A stretch of 14,715 bases of DNA from Chromatiales bacterium (GTDB lineage Bacteria; Pseudomonadota; Gammaproteobacteria; Chromatiales; Chromatiaceae): assembly GCA_024762485.1 (NCBI GenBank), contig JANTHH010000047.1, forward strand, positions 1 to 14,715, given 5' to 3'. The position numbers and the translations under genes are program-made. This document shows, piece by piece, positions 7,929-14,012 of this stretch (the stretch's first letter is position 1; every line of letters begins with the position of its first letter). The notes beneath the pieces were generated by a model. It worked only from the letters and a program-made list of their open reading frames with translations, made no database searches and was not told where the DNA came from.

Positions 7929-9962
7929 TCAGTAGGCCCAGAGTCCGTCATCGCTCTCGGCATCGGCTGCCGGGGACCGGGATACCGCCGGGGCAGACGC
8001 GACGGGGGCCTTCGCAGCCGGTTTTTCGACCTCAGGCGTCGCGGGCGGGGCCGGATGGGGCCGGTCGAAGGTATCCTCCAGCCTTTCCGGCAGACGCGCC
8101 TCCTCGCCGACGGCCAGACCCCGGCCGTGGGAATCACTCTCCAGCTGGCGGCTGCGCAGCAGGCTGTATTTCTGTCCGGAAAAGTTGCTGGCCAGCGCCG
8201 GGTCGTTGAGGATCACCGGGCGCAGAAACACCATCAGGTTCTGCTTGGTCTTGGTACTGGTGTCGTAACGGAACAGGCTGCCCAGCACCGGCACATCACC
8301 GAGCACCGGCACCTTCTGCTGCGAGTCGGTGTAGCTGTCCTCGATCAGGCCGCCCAGCACCACGATCTGGCCGTCTTCCACCGTCACCGTGGTCTTGATC
8401 GAGCGTTTTTTGGTGACCACATCCGCTGTGGGGACCGAGCTGGCCGCGAGGCTGGAGACCTCCTGCTCGATGTCGAGCTGGATGCTACTGCCCTCGTTCA
8501 CCTGCGGCTTGACCTTGAGGGTGATGCCGACGTCCTGGCGCTCGATGGTCTGGAACGGATTGTTCACCGAGCCGGTGTCCCCGGTGGTGGTGAAGGAGCC
8601 GGTGATGAAGGGTACGTTCTGGCCGACGACGATCTCCGCCTCCTGATTGTCGGTGGCCAGCAGGGTCGGCGTGGAGAGAATATTGGTCGCCGCATCACCC
8701 GCCAGCGCGCTGACCAGCACCCCCCACTGCACGCCGCTGCCATCGAGATTGGCAATCCCGAAGAAACCGCCGCTGCCGATGCTGAAGGTGCCCTCGGAGA
8801 TCGCACCGGCAATGGACGCCAGCGAGTTGGTGTCGGAGCCAAGGTTGGTGGCCGCCACCGGGCTCTTGCCGTCGGGATCGCCCACTGCGAACTGCACGCC
8901 CAACTGCCGGCTGAGATCAGTGGAGACCTCGGCGATCACCGCCTCCACCAGCACCTGGGCACGGCGGATGTCGAGCTGGCGCACCACCGCCTTCAGTTCA
9001 CGCACCACGTCGGGGGTGGCGGAGATGAGCAGCGCGTTGTTGTATTCGTCCGCCTGCACCAGCTGCAGGGCACCGGACTTGGCATCCTTCTTTCCCGAAG
9101 TGGGCGGGCTCAGCATCCCTTGAAGCAGCACCGCCAGATCCTTGGCCTTGGCGTACTTGAGGAAGATCACCTGGGTGTTGCCTTCCTGCTCCAGCGGGGT
9201 GTCGAGATGGGCGATCAGGCCGCGCAGCCGCAGGCGCTGGGACTTGTCGCCGCTGATGAAGACGCTGTTGGTGCGCTCATCGGCGGTCACAATCACCCCC
9301 TTGCCGGGCTGATTCTTCACTTTCGGGTTGGCATTGAGCAGGCTGTTGAGCACCCGCACCACCTCGTTGGCGGAGGCGTTACGCAGACGTATCACCTCGA
9401 TGGCACTGTTGTCCGCCCGGTCGATGCGGCGGATGATCTGCTCCAGGCGACCGATATTCGCTGCCCGGTCGGAGATGATCAGCACATTGGAGGGCGGGTA
9501 GGCGGCCAAGTGTCCCTGCTGCGGGATCAGCGGCCGCAGCACCGGCACCAGTTCGGTGGCGGTGACATGCTCCACCGCGACCACCTGGGTCACCAGCTGG
9601 TCGCCGCCTACGCCGGTGCTGCCGAACGGCAACGCGCTCTGGCGGGCGCTCGAGTCGGGCACGATCTTGATGACATCACCGTCGGGGACAGTGGCGAAGC
9701 CATGCACCTGCAGCACGGCCTGGAAGACCTCGTAGAGTTCGTCGGTGGCCATCGGCTTGGCGGAGATCAGGGTCACCTGCCCCTTCACCCGCGGGTCCAG
9801 GAGGAAGTTCCTGCCGGTGACCTCGGCCACCGCATCCACCAGGGTGCGAATGTCCACATCGCGCATGTTGAGGCTGGCCACCTCTTCCTTCCCTGCGGCC
9901 TGGGCGAGACCAACCCAGCACAGCATCAGTACCAGCACGGCCAGTCGGTTGAGGTGTTTCAT
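7929..9962 (-). CDS. gspD: Type II secretion system secretin GspD
   Basis: Outer-membrane secretin that forms the exit channel. It has 677 residues from the ATG at 9962. A signal peptide covers residues 1-22 (positive MKHLNR, hydrophobic core, AQA before the cut) and is not lipoprotein-type. Ring domains follow: N0 at about 26-103, N1 at 125-181, N2 at 188-254 and N3 at 263-331. The secretin core is at about 334-583 and contains STPTLLATDNQEAEIVVGQ, VPFITGSFTTT, VVLGGLIEDS and VPVLGDVPVLGSLFR. After the core is an S-domain-like stretch, then a Pro/Ala-rich tail at about 634-670 ending DDGLWAY. Start choice: in-frame ATGs also exist at 9983, 9980 and 9968, but only 9962 has a well-placed ribosome site and leaves a clean signal peptide. 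Confidence 0.95.
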   Translation of the reverse strand: MKHLNRLAVLVLMLCWVGLAQAAGKEEVASLNMRDVDIRTLVDAVAEVTGRNFLLDPRVKGQVTLISAKPMATDELYEVFQAVLQVHGFATVPDGDVIKIVPDSSARQSALPFGSTGVGGDQLVTQVVAVEHVTATELVPVLRPLIPQQGHLAAYPPSNVLIISDRAANIGRLEQIIRRIDRADNSAIEVIRLRNASANEVVRVLNSLLNANPKVKNQPGKGVIVTADERTNSVFISGDKSQRLRLRGLIAHLDTPLEQEGNTQVIFLKYAKAKDLAVLLQGMLSPPTSGKKDAKSGALQLVQADEYNNALLISATPDVVRELKAVVRQLDIRRAQVLVEAVIAEVSTDLSRQLGVQFAVGDPDGKSPVAATNLGSDTNSLASIAGAISEGTFSIGSGGFFGIANLDGSGVQWGVLVSALAGDAATNILSTPTLLATDNQEAEIVVGQNVPFITGSFTTTGDTGSVNNPFQTIERQDVGITLKVKPQVNEGSSIQLDIEQEVSSLAASSVPTADVVTKKRSIKTTVTVEDGQIVVLGGLIEDSYTDSQQKVPVLGDVPVLGSLFRYDTSTKTKQNLMVFLRPVILNDPALASNFSGQKYSLLRSRQLESDSHGRGLAVGEEARLPERLEDTFDRPHPAPPATPEVEKPAAKAPVASAPAVSRSPAADAESDDGLWAY

Positions 9963-9968
9963 CGGCAT

Positions 9969-9972
9969 TCTC
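9969..9972 (-). promoter_or_regulatory. Ribosome-binding site favouring the 9962 start of gspD
   Basis: GAGA on the minus strand, six bases before the ATG at 9962. Four in-frame ATGs lie within eight codons here, and this site decides between them. The upstream ATGs at 9983 and 9980 have only a poorly matched GGGTG at a loose distance. Confidence 0.4.
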
Positions 9973-10023
9973 AAAGACATCATTCCATGCACCCGTTGCG
10001 GTTGTGTCGATATCGACCGGCCG

Positions 10024-10851
10024 TCATTCGAAAGTATCCTGTATGTCCATGGTCTGACCATCCCGTTCGATGGTCGCCACGACGCTCTTGGCCTCGCGCA
10101 GGCGCATCAGCGCCTCGATGGACCGCGCGGGCGAGTTCAGCGGCACGCCGTTGAGGGCCGTGACCACGTCGCCCTGCTGCAGCCCCAGCCGGTCGAACAG
10201 CGGCCGGGCTGCGCGCCGTGGCTGCAGCCGGTAGCCGATGAACTCGCCGTCCCGGCGCACCGGCAGTGCCCTCATCAACTTGTTGATCTCCGTCGGGCTG
10301 TCGAGGATCTGCTGGCGCAGGCTGCCGAGACTGGGGCCAGGCTCGCCCGGCAGCGGGGTCTCGCGCCGGGTGGCGACATCGCCGAAGAGCTTTTTCGGCT
10401 CGTCCAGCAACAGGCGCTCTTCCTGGCCATTGCGACGGATCAGCACATGATCGGCATGGATCTCCAGCAGGCTGGCTGCACCCGGCAGGCGATCGCCCAC
10501 CCGATAGAGTTCCACCGAACGGCTGTCGCGCCCGATCATCGCCAGGCCATCGTCGGCTCCGGTGGCGAGCACACCGAACAATTTCAGATTGATGCGCGAG
10601 ACCGGCGCCGCCTGCTTTTGCTGCCTGGCCGGGGCCTTGGCTCTGCCGAACAGGTGCGCCTGAGACAGTACCCGGGACGGATCGACGGCGGCGCGGGTGC
10701 GCACCTCGGCGGCTACCGGTGCCGCAGCGGCTGGTTTCGGTGCCGGCTCGAGCAGCTGCCAGGTCAGGCGACTGGCAGCCCAGGCAATCAGCAGCAGTCC
10801 CAGCAACAGGGCGGCGTTGGCAGCAATCGGGGCGATCTGGTCTCTGGTCAT
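10024..10851 (-). CDS. gspC: Type II secretion system protein GspC
   Basis: Bitopic inner-membrane protein that joins the inner-membrane platform to the N0 domain of the GspD secretin and takes part in substrate selection. It has 275 residues. A short cytoplasmic N-terminus precedes one membrane segment at about 12-30. Then come a Pro/Ala-rich periplasmic linker (about 35-55) and the homology region at about 84-149 (INLKLFGVLATGADDGLAMI and VELYRVGDRLPGAASLLEIH). A C-terminal PDZ domain spans about 203-272 and includes FDRLGLQQGDVVTALNGVPL. PDZ rather than coiled coil at the C-terminus is the commoner GspC form. It is the first gene of the gsp operon, 61 bases before the chosen gspD start and 73 bases after the dctM stop hairpin region begins to clear. 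The ribosome site before its ATG is weak. Confidence 0.94.
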   Translation of the reverse strand: MTRDQIAPIAANAALLLGLLLIAWAASRLTWQLLEPAPKPAAAAPVAAEVRTRAAVDPSRVLSQAHLFGRAKAPARQQKQAAPVSRINLKLFGVLATGADDGLAMIGRDSRSVELYRVGDRLPGAASLLEIHADHVLIRRNGQEERLLLDEPKKLFGDVATRRETPLPGEPGPSLGSLRQQILDSPTEINKLMRALPVRRDGEFIGYRLQPRRAARPLFDRLGLQQGDVVTALNGVPLNSPARSIEALMRLREAKSVVATIERDGQTMDIQDTFE

Positions 10852-10885
10852 GACTCGGGCAGGTGGCGGACAATGCCGATCAACA

Positions 10886-10930
10886 TGACGAACATAACAT
10901 AATCGCCTTGTTTTTCTTCGGGTTCTTCGA
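10886..10930 (-). promoter_or_regulatory. AT-rich leader upstream of gspC, candidate promoter or operator region
   Basis: The 96-base gap between dctM and gspC is markedly richer in A and T than its surroundings. On the minus strand it has two overlapping TATGTT hexamers (10891-10901) that could act as a -10 element. No good -35 is visible at 17 bases; the best is GAAGAA. Just upstream, a direct repeat of CGAAGAA separated by two bases (10914-10929) could bind a regulator. A promoter for the T2SS operon is plausible here, but the sequence evidence is weak. Confidence 0.25.
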
Positions 10931-10934
10931 GAAT

Positions 10935-10956
10935 TATGGGCGCTTGCTCACCCATA
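10935..10956 (-). terminator. Hairpin spanning the dctM stop codon, possible terminator or mRNA 3' structure
   Basis: The minus strand reads TATGGGTG, a six-base loop AGCAAG, then CGCCCATA. This is an 8-bp stem with one G-U wobble. It contains the dctM stop codon (10948-10950) and lies between the TRAP genes and the gsp operon. It is followed by AATTC and not by a T-run, so it is at best a weak intrinsic terminator; it could instead stabilise the dctQM transcript. Confidence 0.35.
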
Positions 10957-12333
10957 GGCCCGGGCCGGCAACCAGGTCACCAGCGCCGGGAAGGCGAGCA
11001 CCAGCCCCAGCGCAAGCAGTTGCAGCAGGATAAACGGCAATACCCCACGGTAGAGATCGGCCAGCCGCACCTCCGGCGGACATACACCTTTCAGGTAAAA
11101 CAGGGCGAAACCCACCGGCGGCGTGAGGAAGGAGGTCTGCAGGGTCAGGGCCACCAGCAGCGCGAACCACAGCAGCTGGGGCTGATCGATGCCGGCCGCC
11201 GGCCCGACCCCCAGGTCCATGTCGACCACCAGCGGGGCCAGCAGCGGCAGCACGATCAGGGTGATCTCGATCCAGTCGAGGAAGAAGCCGAGGATGAACA
11301 CCAGCGACAACACCACCAGGATCAATCCCCAGTCACCCAGTCCCAGACCACTGAGCAGGGATTCGATCAGTTCATCGCCACCCAGCTCGCGCAGCACCAG
11401 CGAAAAGGCGGTGGCGCCGACAAAGATGGCGAACAGGTAGGCCGTGGTGCCCAGGGTCTGCTGCAGCACGCTGGCCAATTGCTGGAGATCGAGCCGCCGG
11501 CGCCCCCAGGCCAGCAGCAGGGCACCGGCCGCACCCACCCCGGAGGCCTCGGTGACCGTGGCGATGCCGGCGAAGATGGAGCCGAGCACCGCGAGGATCA
11601 GCGCGGCAGCCGGCAACAGGTCACGCAGCAGTCGGCCCAGGCCGATCGGCCCGGCTGCAGCCGTGCCTGCCGGCAGCGGGGCCTGCCCCGGGCGCAGGGT
11701 GGCCGTCACCAGGATGTAGGCCAGGTAAAGCGCTCCCAGCAGCAGCCCCGGAAATACCGCGGCCATGAACAGGTCACCCACCGACAGGCCAAGGGTATCG
11801 CCCATGATCACCAGCATGATGCTCGGTGGAATGAGAATGCCGAGGCAGCCGGCACCGGCCACCGTGCCCAATGCCAGCGGTGCCGCGTAGCCCTGGCGCA
11901 GCATCAACGGCAGCGAGATCACCCCCAGCAGCACTACCGAGGCACCGATGATGCCGGTGGAGGCCGCCAGCACCACGCCGATCAGGGTCACGCTGACGGC
12001 CAGCCCGCCGCGGACATTGCCCAGCAGCTGCTGCAGCGAGCCCATCATGCGTTCGGCCACACCGGATCTCTCCAGGGTCAGGCCCATGAGGATGAACATG
12101 GGGATGGCCACCAGCACCCAGTTGTCCATGATGGCGAAGATGCGCCCCACCAGCAGGCCGAGGGTGTTGTAGTCCAGCCCGGTGGCGGCATCGAGAGTGC
12201 TGTCGGCGAGATAACCCAGCGCGGTGAACAACACCGCCACCCCGCCCAGCACCCAGGCCACCGGGAAGCCGCTGAACAGCAACAGGATGAAGCTGGCCAG
12301 CATCGCCAGCACCAGCCATTCCTCAATCGCCAT
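10948..12333 (-). CDS. dctM: TRAP transporter large permease subunit (DctM family)
   Basis: Large, roughly 12-helix membrane subunit of a tripartite ATP-independent periplasmic (TRAP) transporter, which imports organic acids and related solutes using an ion gradient. It has 461 residues from the ATG at 12333; two GTG codons directly upstream are alternative starts. Family signatures are FSGFPVAWVLGGVAVLF near residue 20, VLVAIPMFILMGLTLERSGVAE near 72-93, VRGGLAVSVTLIGVVLAASTGIIGAS near 105-130 and AGCLGILIPPSIMLVIMGDTLG near 155-176. QTSFLTPPVGFALFYLKGV lies near the C-terminus. The long form and these motifs resemble the subgroup often named mannitol/chloroaromatic type, but the substrate cannot be told from sequence. 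It overlaps dctQ by 11 bases. No dctP gene lies nearby. Confidence 0.92.
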   Translation of the reverse strand: MAIEEWLVLAMLASFILLLFSGFPVAWVLGGVAVLFTALGYLADSTLDAATGLDYNTLGLLVGRIFAIMDNWVLVAIPMFILMGLTLERSGVAERMMGSLQQLLGNVRGGLAVSVTLIGVVLAASTGIIGASVVLLGVISLPLMLRQGYAAPLALGTVAGAGCLGILIPPSIMLVIMGDTLGLSVGDLFMAAVFPGLLLGALYLAYILVTATLRPGQAPLPAGTAAAGPIGLGRLLRDLLPAAALILAVLGSIFAGIATVTEASGVGAAGALLLAWGRRRLDLQQLASVLQQTLGTTAYLFAIFVGATAFSLVLRELGGDELIESLLSGLGLGDWGLILVVLSLVFILGFFLDWIEITLIVLPLLAPLVVDMDLGVGPAAGIDQPQLLWFALLVALTLQTSFLTPPVGFALFYLKGVCPPEVRLADLYRGVLPFILLQLLALGLVLAFPALVTWLPARAYG

Positions 12334-12841
12334 CACCACCCCCGCGCAGTGCCCGGCGCAGCTGGCGCCAGAGTCGGGACAGGGCCGCCAGCAACAGCAG
12401 GCCGAAGCTGATGGGCACCACGGACTTGATCAGCCAGCGATAAGGCAGTCCGGTGGGGTTTTCAGAGGATTCGTTGGCCCGGAAGGAGGCCGCCAGCCAG
12501 TCCAGGCTGTGATCGAACACCACCCAGGCGAAGGGCAGCAGCAGGAAGAGGATGCCGAACACCTCCACCCAGGCGCGGCCGCGCGGCGACAAGCGCTCAT
12601 GCAGCAGATCGACGCGGACATGTTGGTCGGTGACCAGCGCATAGCTCAGACCCAGCATGAAGGCGGTGGCATAGAGGTGCCACATCAGCTCTTCCAGGGC
12701 CACCTGGCCGCTGTGAAAGACATAGCGCAGCACCACCTGCAACAGGATGACGCCCACCAGCAGCAGGTTGAGCCAGGCGGCCAGCCGGCCGATGCGAAGG
12801 ATGAGGCGGTCGATCAATGGGGCACGCCGGGTTGCACACAA
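12323..12841 (-). CDS. dctQ: TRAP transporter small permease subunit (DctQ family)
   Basis: Small four-helix membrane subunit that works in complex with the DctM-type subunit. It has up to 172 residues. Helices lie at about 21-41, 55-72, 92-112 and 137-157. The DctQ signature is clear: EELMWHLYATAFMLGLSYAL followed by TDQHVRVDLLHERLS. The late NPTGLPYRW-IKSVVP segment agrees with the long-DctM subgroup. The start is uncertain. No ATG or GTG exists in frame before the first helix, and three consecutive stops lie nine bases upstream, so a TTG at 12841 or 12817 must be used, or the 5' end is damaged. Neither TTG has a good ribosome site. The end overlaps dctM, as is usual for TRAP pairs. Confidence 0.88.
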   Translation of the reverse strand: MCATRRAPLIDRLILRIGRLAAWLNLLLVGVILLQVVLRYVFHSGQVALEELMWHLYATAFMLGLSYALVTDQHVRVDLLHERLSPRGRAWVEVFGILFLLLPFAWVVFDHSLDWLAASFRANESSENPTGLPYRWLIKSVVPISFGLLLLAALSRLWRQLRRALRGGGDGD

Positions 12842-12906
12842 GGGCGGCTATTATCAGCCCCCACGCAAGGGCTTTACCAGCATGCCGGCGATGGCGTCCT
12901 CTGCCC
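12842..12906 (-). other. Gap between coiled-coil gene and dctQ with a short possible leader frame
   Basis: This 65-base gap holds ATG followed by eight sense codons (MLVKPLRGG), ended by three successive in-frame stops, TGA TAA TAG. The stops are in the same frame as dctQ. No Shine-Dalgarno sequence precedes the ATG. It may be a leader peptide, the relic of an older dctQ 5' end, or chance. A weak 5-bp hairpin (12856-12873) overlaps it. No promoter is seen. Confidence 0.2.
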
Positions 12907-13821
12907 TCAGACGTTTACCAACTGCAGGTAACGACCTTCCATCTCGAGATATTTCTGCTCCAGCTCGCTGTGGCTGGCGTCTTTCTGTTCCAGTTGTTGT
13001 TTCAACGCCTCGATGTCGGCCTCGAACTGATGGCCGCGCTCCAGTTCCTGTTTCAGCAGAAACTGGATCTGCTCCTGCAGAAACTGATTCTCCTCTTCTA
13101 TACCCCGCAGGTTTTCGACCGTCTCCTCGAGTTCAGCAAGGTCCGGCATGTCCGGCTGGCGCTCATTGGCTGCCGGGGTGTCGCTGAGATTGCCCATGAT
13201 GGCCTCGAACTCATGATCGGCGATATCGAGCTCGCTCTGCAGCTTGCGTTTTTCCGCTTCCAGCCTCGCCACCAGGCCCGCCGTCTCCTCATCGCTGCCG
13301 CCACCGCTCGCGATCTTTTCCTGCAGATCCTGGATGATGCCAAATGATTCGGACAGCTTGTCCTGTGACTTGAAGAACAGCTCGCGGAAACGCTCGAGAT
13401 TCTCCACCTTCTGCTGATAGCCAGCCAGGGCGGCCTGCAGCTTGTTGAATTCGGGGCTCGTCTGTTCATCCGCCCGGTAGTGACGCACCACCACCTGCTG
13501 GTAGCTGTCGAGCGAATCGTCACCCTCCAGTTCGCTGCACATGGCATATTCGGCTTCCAGCATCGCGATCCGCTTGCCCAGTGCCTGCCGCTCCTCCGAG
13601 GAAAGGTCATCGGACAGGATGTCGACGACCTGGCGCATGCGGGCCAGTTCCGATTCCAGGAAATCCCGCAGGCCATGCTTGGGGGCCGCCGGCTGTGTGG
13701 CCTCGGCGGTTGCGGTGGCGGCAGCCTTGACCCGGCAGCGCCGTCGCATGACGAAGAAGACGACCACGCCCACGGCCAGAAACTCGGCCAGGACGATGCC
13801 GATGGTCAATGCATAGTTCAT
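12907..13821 (-). CDS. Membrane-anchored coiled-coil protein of unknown function
   Basis: I do not recognise this 304-residue protein. It begins with one hydrophobic segment at about residues 5-25 (LTIGIVLAEFLAVGVVVFFV), followed by a basic MRRRCR stop-transfer patch and an Ala/Thr/Pro-rich linker at about 33-48. By the positive-inside rule the bulk is probably cytoplasmic. The rest is highly charged and helical: SELARMRQVVDILSDDLSSE at 57-76, then predicted coiled coils at about 127-170, 182-210 and 226-300, ending LVNV. A Gly/Ser break (ASGGGSDEE) lies near 171-179. No enzyme motif is seen. The start is firm: ATG with GGAGG nine bases upstream. It lies 65 bases before dctQ and 191 bases after fpr. 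The fold suggests a scaffold, tether or polarity factor, but that is inference. Confidence 0.85.
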   Translation of the reverse strand: MNYALTIGIVLAEFLAVGVVVFFVMRRRCRVKAAATATAEATQPAAPKHGLRDFLESELARMRQVVDILSDDLSSEERQALGKRIAMLEAEYAMCSELEGDDSLDSYQQVVVRHYRADEQTSPEFNKLQAALAGYQQKVENLERFRELFFKSQDKLSESFGIIQDLQEKIASGGGSDEETAGLVARLEAEKRKLQSELDIADHEFEAIMGNLSDTPAANERQPDMPDLAELEETVENLRGIEEENQFLQEQIQFLLKQELERGHQFEADIEALKQQLEQKDASHSELEQKYLEMEGRYLQLVNV

Positions 13822-13830
13822 GTGATCACG

Positions 13831-13835
13831 CCTCC
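13831..13835 (-). promoter_or_regulatory. Strong ribosome-binding site of the coiled-coil gene
   Basis: GGAGG on the minus strand, nine bases before the ATG at 13821. It is the best Shine-Dalgarno match I noted in the window, and it supports this frame as a real, independently translated gene. Confidence 0.65.
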
Positions 13836-13842
13836 CTGGATT

Positions 13843-13864
13843 CTGACCTCTGGGGCTCTGTCAG
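13843..13864 (-). promoter_or_regulatory. Imperfect inverted repeat upstream of the coiled-coil gene
   Basis: CTGAC and GTCAG arms, 5 bp each, flank a 12-base centre that itself contains CAGAG twice. It lies just upstream of the ribosome site of the coiled-coil gene. It may be an operator or a short 5'-UTR hairpin, or chance. Confidence 0.2.
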
Positions 13865-13918
13865 CACAGACACGCACGCGGTGCTTGCATCCAGCAAAAG
13901 GCGCAGCGAACACCCCAG

Positions 13919-13930
13919 GATTGGTCAATC
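13919..13930 (-). promoter_or_regulatory. Short dyad GATTG-N2-CAATC in the fpr to coiled-coil gap
   Basis: The plus strand reads GATTGGTCAATC, an exact 5-bp dyad with a two-base centre, about 100 bases upstream of the coiled-coil start. It could be a regulator site. I found no matching -35/-10 pair beside it. The rest of the 191-base gap holds no gene I can support. Confidence 0.2.
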
Positions 13931-13984
13931 AGTGAACAGGCTATCGGCGCATATCAGCAAAGCCTTAATCCCCCTGGCGAATGC

Positions 13985-14006
13985 AAAGGCCGGCGCCGCT
14001 GGCCTT
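13985..14006 (-). terminator. Candidate terminator hairpin after fpr
   Basis: On the minus strand, AAGGCC and GGCCTT form a 6-bp stem around a nine-base GC-rich loop (AGCGGCGCC), starting six bases after the fpr stop. It is followed by TGCATT, a poor T-tract. It probably ends or weakens fpr transcription and separates fpr from the coiled-coil/TRAP genes. Confidence 0.4.
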
Positions 14007-14012
14007 GGGTCG

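Noticed and set aside
6395..8209. Long plus-strand open frame opposite gspE
   Set aside because: Antisense shadow of an intact ATPase gene whose catalytic motifs are all on the minus strand.
7896..10154. Long plus-strand open frame (about 750 codons) opposite gspD and the end of gspE
   Set aside because: Antisense of a clear secretin gene in high-GC DNA. Its translation is rich in His, Gln and Asp in places, the mirror of hydrophobic codons, and shows no recognisable domain.
10957..10966. Ten-base palindrome GGCCCGGGCC near the dctM end
   Set aside because: Lies in coding sequence of a GC-rich genome where such palindromes arise by chance.
10936..12411. Plus-strand open frame opposite dctM, rich in Gln and His
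   Set aside because: Gln/His-rich composition is the antisense of a membrane protein; no family resemblance and no ribosome site noticed.
12856..12873. Small hairpin (AGCCC/GGGCT) upstream of dctQ
   Set aside because: Only 5 bp, with an 8-base loop and no T-run on either strand; too weak to call a terminator.
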